Both the position numbers and the translations under genes were made by a program. From NCBI RefSeq assembly GCF_011764585.1, contig NZ_AP022853.1, forward strand, positions 1,719,501-1,783,500: 64,000 bases of DNA. The letters run 5' to 3'. The notes beneath the pieces are model-generated. The model had not been told where the DNA came from. It searched no databases and worked only from the letters and a program-made list of their open reading frames with translations. This document shows, one piece after another, positions 52,392 to 60,918 of the stretch. The stretch comes from Sulfurimicrobium lacus (GTDB lineage Bacteria > Pseudomonadota > Gammaproteobacteria > Burkholderiales > Sulfuricellaceae). Position 1 is the first letter of the stretch. Each line of letters begins with the position of its first letter.

Positions 52392-52861
52392 CTAAACCCG
52401 AATGCATCCTGCTGGTCGACGACAACCGCATGGATGTCGAGTTGGCGCTCGACGCCTTCCGCGAGGTGCGTTTCTCCAACCGGATTGAAGTGGCGGGCGG
52501 CGGCCAGCAGGCCCTCGATTACCTGTTCGGTCATGGTGCATATGCCGATCGCGCACGCTACCCGCTGCCCGTCCTGACCTTGCTCGATCTCAAAATGCCG
52601 GGCATCGACGGCTTCGACGTGTTGCGGCGGATCAAGGAAACGCCGCTGCTCAAGCGTATCCCGGTAGTGATTCTCACCTCCTCGCGCGAGGAGGGGGACA
52701 GGGCGATGTCTTATGACATCGGCGCCAACTCCTATTTGGTGAAGCCGGTGAGTTTTACAAAATTCGTCGAAGTGGTGAAACAGATCGAGGGTTACTGGCT
52801 GACGCTGAATGCTCCGCCGCCGCTTCCCATGGATGAGGCGGGACTTCATGGCCGTGAATGA
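52388..52861 (+). CDS. Single-domain response regulator (Rcp1-like)
   Basis: A 157-residue receiver beginning at TTG (MTKPECILLVDDNRMD), with AAGGGAG eight bases upstream. Phospho-Asp in LTLLDLKMPGIDG; KPVSF near the end. It overlaps the kinase stop by four bases (TTGA). Likely phosphate shuttle for the module. Confidence 0.92.
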   Translation: MTKPECILLVDDNRMDVELALDAFREVRFSNRIEVAGGGQQALDYLFGHGAYADRARYPLPVLTLLDLKMPGIDGFDVLRRIKETPLLKRIPVVILTSSREEGDRAMSYDIGANSYLVKPVSFTKFVEVVKQIEGYWLTLNAPPPLPMDEAGLHGRE

Positions 52862-55373
52862 TGCCGCCCTGAAGCCGGAGTCGCCGCTCTTGCGCGTGCT
52901 GATCGTCGAAGATTTGCCCAGCGATGCAGAGCTGATGATGCTGCAGCTTAGGGGTGAAGGCTTCCGCTTCGAGTGGCAGCGGGTGCAGACCGAAGAGGAG
53001 TACCTGGCCGGGCTCGATTCGCGTCCCGACCTGATCCTCGCCGACTGGCACCTGCCGCGTTTCAGCGGCCTGCGCGCCCTGCAGCTGCTGCGCGAGCGCA
53101 ATCTGGATATACCCTTCATCATCGTTTCCGGCGGTATCGGCGAAGAGGCAGCCATCGATGCCCTGCGCCAGGGCGCCAGCGATTACGTGCTCAAGGATCG
53201 TCCCGCGCGCCTGGGCCCGGCGGTGCGCCACGCCCTGGACGAGCACCAGTTGCGCAACGCGCGCAAACAATCTGAGGAGGCCCTGCGCCTCGCCGACCGG
53301 GTGTTCCGCAGCACCGGCGAGGGCGTCGCCGTGACGGATGCCGCCGGCAACCTCGTTTCCGTCAATCCGGCTTTCGAACTCATTACCGGCTACAGCGCGG
53401 CGGAAGTGCTGGGCCAGAACCCGCGCATGCTCCAGTCCGGCCGCCACGAGGATGCCTTCTATCGCGAGATGTGGGATCGTTTGCTCGAAACCGGGCAGTG
53501 GCGCGGCGAACTGTGGAACCGGCGCAAGAACGGCGAGGTGTACCCGGAATGGCTCACCATCAGCGCCGTCAATGACAATGAAGGTGTCACGACGCACTAC
53601 GTGGGCGTTTTCAGCGATATCAGCACGGTCAAGGAGGCGATGCAGCAGATCGATTTCCTCGCCCACCACGATGCTCTCACCCGCCTGCCCAACCGTATCC
53701 TGTTCCACGATCGCCTGAGCCACGGCCTGGACCGCGCGCAGCGTGAAAACTCTCCGCTGGCGCTGCTTTACCTGGATCTGGATCGCTTCAAGACCGTCAA
53801 CGACACCCTGGGGCACCCGGTAGGCGACGAACTGCTGCAGGAAGTGGCGCGCCGCATGGCCGGCGCGCTTCGTGCCGGCGATACCCTGGCCCGCCTGGGC
53901 GGCGACGAGTTCGTGCTGCTGCTGGAGGACGATGCCAACGCGCAACAGGCGGCGGTGGTGGCGCGCAAAATACTGGACCTGTTCGCCGTGCCCATCAGCG
54001 TTGCAGAGCACAAGCTGAACGTGACAGCCAGCATCGGCATCAGCCTCTACCCCGGCGACGGCGAGGATCCGGACACGCTGCTCAGGCATGCCGATCGCGC
54101 CATGTACGAGGCCAAGTCGCGCGGCCGCAATACCTACCAGTTTTTCGAGCCCGTGCTGTCCGCCGGGGTGCTCCAGCGCCTGGTCATGGAAAACGCCCTG
54201 CGCGGGGCGATGGAGCGCAACGAACTGCTGCTGCATTACCAGCCGCAGGTGGATCTGGGCAGCGGCGGCATCTGCGCGGCAGAAGCGCTGCTGCGCTGGC
54301 GCAGCGCCGAACTGGGCCTGGTTTCCCCTGCCGATTTCATCCCTGTGGCGGAGGAGATGGGGCTCATCATCTCCATCGGCGAATGGGTGCTGCGAACCGC
54401 GTGCGCCCAGAACAAGGCCTGGCAGGATGCCGGCTTGCCGCCCATCAGGGTGGCGGTCAACGTTTCCGCTTTGCAAGTGCTGGCCGGCACGCTGCCGGGG
54501 ATCGTGGCGGAAACCCTGCGCGATACCGGGCTGGATCCCCGCTACCTGGAACTGGAACTGACCGAAAGCGTGATGATTCGCGAGGTCGAAGCCACGCTCA
54601 GCCAGGTCATCGAGCTGAAGCGTCTGGGCGTGACCATCAGTCTCGACGATTTCGGTACTGGCTATTCCTCGCTCGGCTACCTGAGCCGATTTCCGCTGGA
54701 CCGGCTCAAAATCGACCAGGGATTTGTGCGCAATATCACCACCGAACCGAAAAACGCCGCAATTGCGCGCGCCACCGTTGCGCTGTCCCAGGGGTTGGGC
54801 ATGGTCGTGATCGCCGAGGGCGTGGAGACCGAAGGCCAACTGCGCTACCTGCACAGCATTGGCTGCGAGGAAATTCAGGGCTATCTCTTCAGCCGTCCGG
54901 TCCCGCCCGAAGAACTGGCTGTGATGGTCGGGCAGGGCAAGGCGCTGTCGCTCGACGGGACGGAGCTGGAATCCGCGCGCACCCTGCTGCTGCTCGATGA
55001 CGAGCCGAATATTCTCAATGCCCTGGTACGCTTGTTGCGGCGCGACGGGTACCGGATCCTGGTAGCCCATTCCGGGGTCGATGCGCTCGAATTGCTCGCT
55101 GAAAATCCCGCCCAGGTAGTGATTTCGGACCTGCGCATGCCTGACATGAGCGGTACCGACTTCCTCACCCGGGTCAGCGAACTCCATCCCGACACGGTTC
55201 GCATGGTGCTGTCCGGCTATGCCGACCTGCAGACGGTGACCGATTCGGTGAACAAAGGTGCGATTTACAAGTTTCTCGCCAAGCCCTGGGAGGACGACGC
55301 GCTGCGCGCAACGGTGCGCGAGGCCTTTGTCCACTTCGAACGGGAACTGGGGCGGCGGCAAATACCCCAGTAG
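52848..55373 (+). CDS. REC-PAS-GGDEF-EAL-REC protein
   Basis: An 841-residue cytoplasmic protein with receivers at both ends. N-terminal REC (LILADWHLPRFSG), PAS (about 140-255), GGDEF with intact RLGGDEF, EAL with all key residues (EALLRW, VNVSA, ELTESV, DDFGTG, KIDQGF, AEGVET, QGY) and a C-terminal REC (phospho-Asp in VVISDLRMPDMSG, KPWED) of the type found in HD-GYP response regulators. Start at 52848 (MAVNDAAL) with GGCGGGA upstream. Confidence 0.93.
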   Translation: MAVNDAALKPESPLLRVLIVEDLPSDAELMMLQLRGEGFRFEWQRVQTEEEYLAGLDSRPDLILADWHLPRFSGLRALQLLRERNLDIPFIIVSGGIGEEAAIDALRQGASDYVLKDRPARLGPAVRHALDEHQLRNARKQSEEALRLADRVFRSTGEGVAVTDAAGNLVSVNPAFELITGYSAAEVLGQNPRMLQSGRHEDAFYREMWDRLLETGQWRGELWNRRKNGEVYPEWLTISAVNDNEGVTTHYVGVFSDISTVKEAMQQIDFLAHHDALTRLPNRILFHDRLSHGLDRAQRENSPLALLYLDLDRFKTVNDTLGHPVGDELLQEVARRMAGALRAGDTLARLGGDEFVLLLEDDANAQQAAVVARKILDLFAVPISVAEHKLNVTASIGISLYPGDGEDPDTLLRHADRAMYEAKSRGRNTYQFFEPVLSAGVLQRLVMENALRGAMERNELLLHYQPQVDLGSGGICAAEALLRWRSAELGLVSPADFIPVAEEMGLIISIGEWVLRTACAQNKAWQDAGLPPIRVAVNVSALQVLAGTLPGIVAETLRDTGLDPRYLELELTESVMIREVEATLSQVIELKRLGVTISLDDFGTGYSSLGYLSRFPLDRLKIDQGFVRNITTEPKNAAIARATVALSQGLGMVVIAEGVETEGQLRYLHSIGCEEIQGYLFSRPVPPEELAVMVGQGKALSLDGTELESARTLLLLDDEPNILNALVRLLRRDGYRILVAHSGVDALELLAENPAQVVISDLRMPDMSGTDFLTRVSELHPDTVRMVLSGYADLQTVTDSVNKGAIYKFLAKPWEDDALRATVREAFVHFERELGRRQIPQ

Positions 55374-55391
55374 TCGCGCCGCTGCGATTTG

Positions 55392-55420
55392 TTGACTATA
55401 TGTGATTATACGAATATATT
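55392..55420 (+). promoter_or_regulatory. arsR promoter with overlapping operator
   Basis: TTGACT (55392-55397) and TATATT (55415-55420) are exactly 17 bases apart. The spacer and -10 contain an AT-rich element, ATATGTGATT...ATATAT (55398-55419), whose core is repeated at 55791-55812. Expected transcription start is about 55427, at the ATG itself. Confidence 0.7.
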
Positions 55421-55426
55421 GTGCAA

Positions 55427-55774
55427 ATGATCGACGCCAATGATTTTTTCGATGCCCTTTCGGACGAAACCCGCCGCCGCCTGCTGGCGCTGCTGGTTAA
55501 CGACGACGAGCTGTGCGTGTGCGAACTGTGCTTCGCGCTGGACATGCCGCAGCCCAAGGTGTCGCGCCATCTCGCGGTGATGCGCGAGGATGGCGTGCTG
55601 ACCGTGCGCCGGGAGGGGCTGTGGATTTATTACCGCATCCACCCCTTGCTGCCGGCGTGGGCCTACCGGGTACTCGACCAGATGGTGCAGGGCTGCGGCG
55701 GGCTGGCGCTCTTCGCGGACGACCGCAAGCGCCTCGGTGAAATGCCCAATCGTCCGGCGCGTTGTTGCGGGTAA
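55427..55774 (+). CDS. arsR: ArsR-family arsenite-responsive repressor
   Basis: A 115-residue winged-helix protein (MIDANDFFDALSDETRRRLL). ELCVCELC matches the E. coli ArsR As(III)-binding motif with Cys at i, i+2 and i+5. Recognition helix region PQPKVSRHLAVMREDG. ATG 55427 is preferred; GTG 55421 would overlap the promoter. It represses the operon until As(III) binds. Confidence 0.94.
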   Translation: MIDANDFFDALSDETRRRLLALLVNDDELCVCELCFALDMPQPKVSRHLAVMREDGVLTVRREGLWIYYRIHPLLPAWAYRVLDQMVQGCGGLALFADDRKRLGEMPNRPARCCG

Positions 55775-55780
55775 AAAAAT

Positions 55781-55812
55781 TTGCTTTCAGATATGCGATT
55801 TGTCATATATAT
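55781..55812 (+). promoter_or_regulatory. Second ArsR-type operator and promoter before arsC
   Basis: The element ATATGCGATT...ATATAT (55791-55812) matches the arsR operator at 17 of 22 positions. TTGCTT (55781) with CATATA at 17-base spacing is a weak promoter. It lies 53 bases before arsC, so the resistance genes may have a second ArsR-controlled start. Confidence 0.6.
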
Positions 55813-55864
55813 GAAACGGCGATTGTTTAGTATTGAAGCTCCGTTTTTTTAAGGGTGATTGGCT

Positions 55865-56374
55865 GTGGACAAGAAAATATTCAACGTGCTGTTCCTTTGT
55901 ACCGGCAATTCCGCGCGCTCCATTCTGGGCGAGGCGCTGCTCAACCATCTCGGCAAGGGCCGGTTCCATGCCTGGAGCGCGGGCAGCCACCCGGCGGGAG
56001 AAATTAGTCCTTTCGCCATCGAGTTGCTGCAGAAGAGCAAACTGCCGGTCGAGGACCTGCGCAGCAAATCCTGGGACGAATTTTCCAAGCCGGGCGCGCC
56101 TCAATTCGATTTCGTCTTTACCGTGTGCGACAACGCCGCCGGCGAAGTCTGTCCCGTCTGGCCCGGTCAGCCCATGACCGCCCACTGGGGCATCGACGAC
56201 CCCGCTGCAGCGAAGGGCAGCGACGCAGACAAGCGCAAGGCTTTTGTCACGGCTTTCACCCAGCTTAGTCGCCGCATCTCGCTGTTCATCAGCCTGCCGG
56301 TGGAAAAGTTGGACAAACTGTCCCTCAAACGTCAGCTCGACGACATCGGACGGCTGCGCGAGAAAGGAGAGTAG
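55865..56374 (+). CDS. arsC: Arsenate reductase, LMW-phosphatase-like
   Basis: A 169-residue enzyme reducing arsenate to arsenite. The P-loop LCTGNSARS has CX5R; a second Cys pair is in VCDNAAGEVCP. GTG at 55865 is chosen because AAGGG lies nine bases upstream; TTG 55859 is too close. A longer form than the paralogue at 60919 (137 residues). Confidence 0.9.
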   Translation: MDKKIFNVLFLCTGNSARSILGEALLNHLGKGRFHAWSAGSHPAGEISPFAIELLQKSKLPVEDLRSKSWDEFSKPGAPQFDFVFTVCDNAAGEVCPVWPGQPMTAHWGIDDPAAAKGSDADKRKAFVTAFTQLSRRISLFISLPVEKLDKLSLKRQLDDIGRLREKGE

Positions 56375-56377
56375 ACG

Positions 56378-57448
56378 GTGAGCGCGCAATGCGAAGTGGT
56401 CGCCATGAAAGCCTCGGGTGCCGAACTGGGCTTCTTCGAGCGCTGGCTGACGCTGTGGGTGTTTCTCTCCATCGTGGCGGGTATCGGGCTGGGACAGCTT
56501 GCCCCCGCACCGGTTCAAATTCTCGGCAAGCTGGAAATCGCCCAGGTCAATCTGCCGGTCGGCCTGCTGATCTGGCTGATGATCATCCCCATGCTGATGA
56601 AGATCGATTTCGCTGCGCTGCATCAGGTCAGGCGGCACTGGCGCGGCATCGGCGTCACCCTGTTCATCAACTGGGGCGTGAAGCCGTTTTCCATGGCGCT
56701 GCTGGCTTGGGCTTTCATCCGTGTCGCATTCGCGCCGTACCTTCCGGCGGAACAGATCGACAGCTACATCGCCGGGCTGATCCTGCTCGCCGCCGCGCCC
56801 TGCACCGCCATGGTGTTCGTGTGGAGCAGCCTGTCCAGGGGCGATCCGCTGTTTACCCTGTCGCAGGTGGCGCTCAACGACACCATCATGGTGTTCGCCT
56901 TCGCGCCGCTGGTCGGCCTGCTGCTCGGCGTGGCGTCGATCAGCGTGCCGTGGGCCACGCTGTTCCTCTCGGTGGTGATGTACATCGTCATTCCGCTCGC
57001 CATCGCCCAGTTCCTGCGCCGGGTGCTGCAGGGCAGGGGCGCGCTGGATAGCGTGCTGGCGCGCCTGCACCCGGTCGGTATTTCGGCCCTGCTCGCCACC
57101 CTGGTGCTGCTGTTCGCCTTCCAGGGTAAGGCCATTATTGACCAGCCGCTGGTCATCCTGCTGCTGGCGGTGCCGATCCTGATCCAGGTGTATTTCAATT
57201 CCATGCTCGCCTACTGGCTCAACCGGACCGTGGGCGAGGTGCACAGCGTGGCCGGGCCTTCGGCGCTGATCGGCGCGAGCAATTTCTTCGAGCTGGCGGT
57301 GGCGGCGGCGATCTCGCTCTACGGCTTCGAGTCCGGGGCGGCGCTGGCCACCGTGGTGGGCGTGCTGATCGAGGTGCCGGTGATGCTCTCGGTGGTGCGC
57401 ATCGTGAACGGCTCCAGGGCATGGTACGAGAAGGGGGCGAGAGCGTGA
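56378..57448 (+). CDS. acr3: ACR3-family arsenite efflux permease
   Basis: A 356-residue, ten-helix inner-membrane transporter. The Cys required in ACR3 proteins is in AAPCTAMVFVWS, and the N-terminal ...WLMIIPMLMKIDF helix is characteristic. GTG start with AAAGGAGAG upstream. It exports the arsenite made by arsC; one base overlap-free gap of 3 bases follows arsC. Confidence 0.95.
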   Translation: MSAQCEVVAMKASGAELGFFERWLTLWVFLSIVAGIGLGQLAPAPVQILGKLEIAQVNLPVGLLIWLMIIPMLMKIDFAALHQVRRHWRGIGVTLFINWGVKPFSMALLAWAFIRVAFAPYLPAEQIDSYIAGLILLAAAPCTAMVFVWSSLSRGDPLFTLSQVALNDTIMVFAFAPLVGLLLGVASISVPWATLFLSVVMYIVIPLAIAQFLRRVLQGRGALDSVLARLHPVGISALLATLVLLFAFQGKAIIDQPLVILLLAVPILIQVYFNSMLAYWLNRTVGEVHSVAGPSALIGASNFFELAVAAAISLYGFESGAALATVVGVLIEVPVMLSVVRIVNGSRAWYEKGARA

Positions 57449-57675
57449 TCCTGCAATCGGTCGTGACCTGCCCGCAATGCGGTTTCAGCAGGGAGGAAAC
57501 CATGCCCACAGATGCTTGTCAGTGGTATTACGAGTGCCGGGGATGCGGCGCGCTGCTGCGTCCCAAAGCCGGCGACTGCTGCGTGTTCTGTTCCTACGGC
57601 ACGGTGAAGTGCCCGCCGGTGCAGGAAAGCGGGCAGTCCTGCTGCACCGGCAAATTTAGCGAGAAATCATCATGA
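57445..57675 (+). CDS. GDCCVxC-type small Cys-rich protein
   Basis: A 76-residue protein with the signature GDCCVFCSYG, two CxxC pairs (CPQC, CRGC) and an end bearing SGQSCC. Homologues of this family occur in metal and arsenic operons, some as selenoproteins; here all positions are Cys. GTG start overlaps the acr3 stop (GTGA); AAGGGGG is upstream. It may bind As(III) or a soft metal; function unproven. Confidence 0.8.
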   Translation: MILQSVVTCPQCGFSREETMPTDACQWYYECRGCGALLRPKAGDCCVFCSYGTVKCPPVQESGQSCCTGKFSEKSS

Positions 57676-58718
57676 ACACCCTGAGCGAAACCGCAACACC
57701 CCGCCGCGCCCCCTGGGGCTGGGTCGTCCTGTCGACCATCCTGTGGGTGGCCGCTTACGCCAGCCTGACCCGTTTCGCCGATGCGTTGCTGGCGCTCACC
57801 GGAGTCTCCCCGCAGACCCACCTGGGCGGGGCGCTGCATTTCTTCTTTTACGACACGCCCAAGGTCTTGCTGCTGCTCACCGGCATCGTGTTTCTGATGG
57901 GCATCGTGCACACCTTCGTCTCCGCCGAGCGGACGCGCGCCATGCTCGCCGGTAAGCGGCTCGGCGTGGGCAACGTGATGGCGGCCACGCTCGGCATCGT
58001 CACGCCGTTCTGCTCCTGTTCCGCAGTGCCGCTGTTCATCGGCTTCCTGTCCGCCGGGGTGCCGCTGGGCGTGACGTTTTCCTTCCTGATTTCCGCGCCC
58101 ATGGTCAACGAAGTGGCGCTGGCGCTCTTGTTCGGATTGTTCGGCTGGAAGGTGGCGGCGCTCTACCTCGGCCTGGGCCTGCTGGTGGCGATTGTCGCCG
58201 GACTGGTCATCGGCGAGCTCAAGATGGAACACCACCTCGAGGACTGGGTGCGCGCCATCCAGATCGGCAAGGCGGCCGACCTGGAGCTGGCGCGCCCTAC
58301 CTGGGCGGAACGCATCGACGCCGGCGTGGCGCACGTCAAGGAAATCGTCGGCAAGGTGTGGCCTTACATCCTCGGCGGTATCGCCCTGGGTGCGGGCATC
58401 CACGGCTACGTGCCGGAAGATTTCATGGCCGGCATCATGGGCAAGGATGCGCCCTGGTGGTCGGTCCCCGCCGCCGTGGTCATCGGCGTGCCGATGTACA
58501 CCAACGCCGCCGGCATCATTCCCATCGTCGAGGCGCTGCTGGGCAAGGGCGCGGCGCTGGGCACCGTGCTCGCCTTCATGATGAGCGTGATCGCCCTGTC
58601 GGCGCCGGAAATGATCATCCTGCGCAAGGTTCTGAAGCCCCGGCTGATCGCCACTTTCGTCGGCGTGGTGGCGGCCGGCATCATGCTGGTGGGCTACGTA
58701 TTCAATGCTGTCCTGTAA
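57672..58718 (+). CDS. ArsP-like permease
   Basis: A 348-residue membrane protein of the PF03773 permease family. About eight helices; CSCS in TPFCSCSAVPLF is the conserved Cys motif, and GLPMYTNAAG-like VPMYTNAAG follows in the second half. Homologues export trivalent methylated arsenicals, which agrees with arsM downstream, but other members serve copper or zinc. Its start overlaps the previous stop (ATGA). Confidence 0.85.
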   Translation: MNTLSETATPRRAPWGWVVLSTILWVAAYASLTRFADALLALTGVSPQTHLGGALHFFFYDTPKVLLLLTGIVFLMGIVHTFVSAERTRAMLAGKRLGVGNVMAATLGIVTPFCSCSAVPLFIGFLSAGVPLGVTFSFLISAPMVNEVALALLFGLFGWKVAALYLGLGLLVAIVAGLVIGELKMEHHLEDWVRAIQIGKAADLELARPTWAERIDAGVAHVKEIVGKVWPYILGGIALGAGIHGYVPEDFMAGIMGKDAPWWSVPAAVVIGVPMYTNAAGIIPIVEALLGKGAALGTVLAFMMSVIALSAPEMIILRKVLKPRLIATFVGVVAAGIMLVGYVFNAVL

Positions 58719-58735
58719 TCCAAAGGAGTTCCCTC

Positions 58736-59041
58736 ATGACTGATTCGTCCCTCCATCCTTCCATCGTGGCGCTGGTGTCGCTCGCCGCCAACATCGCCGC
58801 CAACCACCCCAAACAGGGCCTGTGCCAGGTGGACAAGCTGAAACAGTACGGCGTGGCGCAGGCGCAGATCGACGCGGTGGTCGAAATCGCCCGCCACATC
58901 CGCGACGAGGCGGCGCAAGCGCTGGACGCGAGCTTCGACGAAGCGTGCCGCAGGGAAAACGCCAACGCCAGCCTGGCCGCCATCGGCATCGCGCAGGGCG
59001 CCTGCTGCACGCCGACGAAATCCGGCCAGTCCTGCTGCTGA
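58736..59041 (+). CDS. Small protein with C-terminal Cys pairs
   Basis: A 101-residue, largely helical protein (QVDKLKQYGVAQAQIDAVVEIARHI, an AhpD/CMD-like pattern). The end carries ACCTP and SGQSCC. CAAAGGAG precedes the ATG. Function unknown; a thiol chaperone for arsenic is one possibility from context. Confidence 0.65.
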   Translation: MTDSSLHPSIVALVSLAANIAANHPKQGLCQVDKLKQYGVAQAQIDAVVEIARHIRDEAAQALDASFDEACRRENANASLAAIGIAQGACCTPTKSGQSCC

Positions 59042-59059
59042 TTCGGGAAAAACAATTGA

Positions 59060-59117
59060 ACCACGGAATACACGGAACACACGGAGAAAGTCGGGCTTTT
59101 TCCGTGTATTCCGTGGT
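59060..59117. repeat. Inverted repeat of the CCACGGAATACACGGA type
   Basis: ACCACGGAATACACGGA (59060-59076) is complementary to 59101-59117. It lies between two arsenic genes and could be an attenuator-like stem, although a T tract is missing. Confidence 0.7.
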
Positions 59118-59145
59118 AAATGTCTGTTGTTGAAAGGAAACTGAA

Positions 59146-59940
59146 ATGCAAAACGTAAAACATGACGAAATACGCCAGGCAGTGCGCGAAAACTACGGCG
59201 CGGTGGCCCGTGCCGATGGCGCTTGCGGCTGTGGCCCGGCGTGCTGCACGCCAAGCGAATTGCCGGCCGCAGACATCCTGTCGCGCGGCATCGGCTACAG
59301 CGCAAGCGAAGTGAGCGCGGTGCCGGAAGGCGCCAATCTGGGCCTGGGCTGCGGCAACCCCCAGGCCATCGCCGCGCTGAAACCCGGCGAAACCGTGCTC
59401 GACCTGGGCAGCGGGGCGGGCTTCGACTGCTTCCTCGCGGCGCGCCAGGTGGGCGACGGCGGCCGGGTCATCGGCGTGGACATGACGCCGGACATGGTGT
59501 CCAAGGCACGCGCCAACGCGGCCAAGGGCGGCTACGCCAACACCGAATTCCGTCTCGGCGAGATCGAGTACCTGCCGGTGGCCGACGCCACGGTGGACGT
59601 GATCATCTCCAACTGCGTCATCAACCTTTCGCCCGACAAGGCCCAGGTGTTCCGCGATGCCTTCCGCGTGCTGAAGAACGGCGGCCGTCTGGCGCTGTCC
59701 GACATCGTCACCACCGCGCCGCTGCCGGAAGAAGCGCGGCGCGACCTGGCGCTGTACACTGGCTGCATCGCCGGCGCGGCGGCGGCAGAAGAAATCGAGC
59801 AGATGCTGGCGGCGGCGGGCTTTGCCGACATCCGCATCGAGGCCAAGGATGCCAGCCGCGAATTCATCCGGCAGTGGGCGCCGGGTCGGGGCGTGGAGGC
59901 TTACGTTTGCTCCGCGAACATCGAAGCGGTCAAGCCCTGA
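59146..59940 (+). CDS. arsM: Arsenite S-adenosylmethionine methyltransferase
   Basis: A 264-residue enzyme. The SAM motif is VLDLGSGAGFDCF; three Cys that bind As(III) in ArsM are in GLGCGNP, SNCVIN and YTGCIAG. An extra Cys cluster (CGCGPACCTP) lies near residue 27-37. It makes methylarsenicals from arsenite, which the ArsP-like permease could export. Downstream of a palindromic repeat. Confidence 0.94.
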   Translation: MQNVKHDEIRQAVRENYGAVARADGACGCGPACCTPSELPAADILSRGIGYSASEVSAVPEGANLGLGCGNPQAIAALKPGETVLDLGSGAGFDCFLAARQVGDGGRVIGVDMTPDMVSKARANAAKGGYANTEFRLGEIEYLPVADATVDVIISNCVINLSPDKAQVFRDAFRVLKNGGRLALSDIVTTAPLPEEARRDLALYTGCIAGAAAAEEIEQMLAAAGFADIRIEAKDASREFIRQWAPGRGVEAYVCSANIEAVKP

Positions 59941-59972
59941 TGATTACGCTATTCCAAACAGGAGTGCGAGCC

Positions 59973-60296
59973 ATGCAAATAAGAACCGATGTTATGTGGG
60001 GTGCGTTGGCCATTGCGTTGTGCGTGGTCGCCGCACCGGCGCATGCCCAGAGTGATGGAGAACAGCCCCAGGGGGCGTCCGAGAAACGCGAGCTGATTTA
60101 CTGTGCGGATTTGATGACCCACGAGGAGCGCGAAGCTTATCGCGCCAAAATGCGTGCCGCGCGTACTCACGAGGAGAAGGCGACCCTGCGCCGAGCCCAC
60201 CAGCAGGATATGCAGGCACGCGCCCGGCAGCGAGGCAGCGACGCGGAGCAGTGCATACCTCTGCGCCAGCGCTATCGTGGAGGCCGAAACCAATGA
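59973..60296 (+). CDS. Periplasmic protein of unknown function
   Basis: A 107-residue protein with a signal peptide (cleavage near AHA-QSDG). The mature part is charged and helical (MTHEEREAYRAKMRAART, RRAHQQDMQARARQRG), as in a common uncharacterised periplasmic family. CAGGAG supports the start. The cytochrome gene overlaps it by ATGA. Confidence 0.7.
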   Translation: MQIRTDVMWGALAIALCVVAAPAHAQSDGEQPQGASEKRELIYCADLMTHEEREAYRAKMRAARTHEEKATLRRAHQQDMQARARQRGSDAEQCIPLRQRYRGGRNQ

Positions 60297-60598
60297 AAGC
60301 AAGCGGAATGAGTTTGCAATGGGGACTTGCGCTGCTGGTGCTCGCCGCCCTGGCGACGGCGGGCTGTTCGGCCACCAGTTCAAGCAGCGGCGACGCCCTG
60401 CGAGGCGAGCAGGTCCATGCGGTATGCCTCGACTGTCATGGCACTGGCGTGTACACCTCTGCGGAACGCAAAATCAAGTCGCTGCCGGCGCTGCAAAAGG
60501 AAGTGACACGCTGGGGCGACTATTACGACCCGGCGCTATCGGCAAAGGATAACGAGGATGTGGTCGCTTACCTGAATACGCACTATTACAAATTCTGA
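60293..60598 (+). CDS. Lipoprotein monohaem c-type cytochrome
   Basis: A 101-residue protein: lipobox ATAGC, then a single CXXCH (CLDCHG). No Met follows the haem motif, so the distal ligand may be the His near the end (NTHYY). Membrane-anchored electron carrier on the periplasmic side. Being in an arsenic operon is unusual. Confidence 0.82.
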   Translation: MKASGMSLQWGLALLVLAALATAGCSATSSSSGDALRGEQVHAVCLDCHGTGVYTSAERKIKSLPALQKEVTRWGDYYDPALSAKDNEDVVAYLNTHYYKF

Positions 60599-60643
60599 CC
60601 ATCGCCTGCCAAGGTTTAACCAATTTATCAGAGGAAAACTGCA

Positions 60644-60913
60644 ATGAAAGAGATCAAGGTATTGGGTACAGGCTGCGCCAACTGCAACGCAACCACGAAG
60701 CTGATCGAGGACGCAGCCAAAGCCAAAGGCGTGGCGATCAAACTGGAGAAAGTCGAGGACATGGCAGCCATTCTTGGCTATGGCGTGATGTCCACGCCGG
60801 GCGTGGTGATCGACGGCAAGGTGGTGCATGCCGGCGGCGTGCCGAGCAAGGCGAAGATCGAGGAATGGCTGGGCGGCAAGGAAGCCTGCTGCGGTTGTTG
60901 CGGCAAGGAATAG
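60644..60913 (+). CDS. Thioredoxin-like small redox protein
   Basis: An 89-residue protein, MTH895/redox-active disulfide protein 2 type: CANC in GTGCANCNATT, GVMSTPGVVIDG as the cis-Pro loop. The tail CCGCCGKE has further Cys. A likely electron donor for the arsenate reductase that begins 5 bases after its stop. Confidence 0.85.
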   Translation: MKEIKVLGTGCANCNATTKLIEDAAKAKGVAIKLEKVEDMAAILGYGVMSTPGVVIDGKVVHAGGVPSKAKIEEWLGGKEACCGCCGKE

Positions 60914-60918
60914 ATCGT

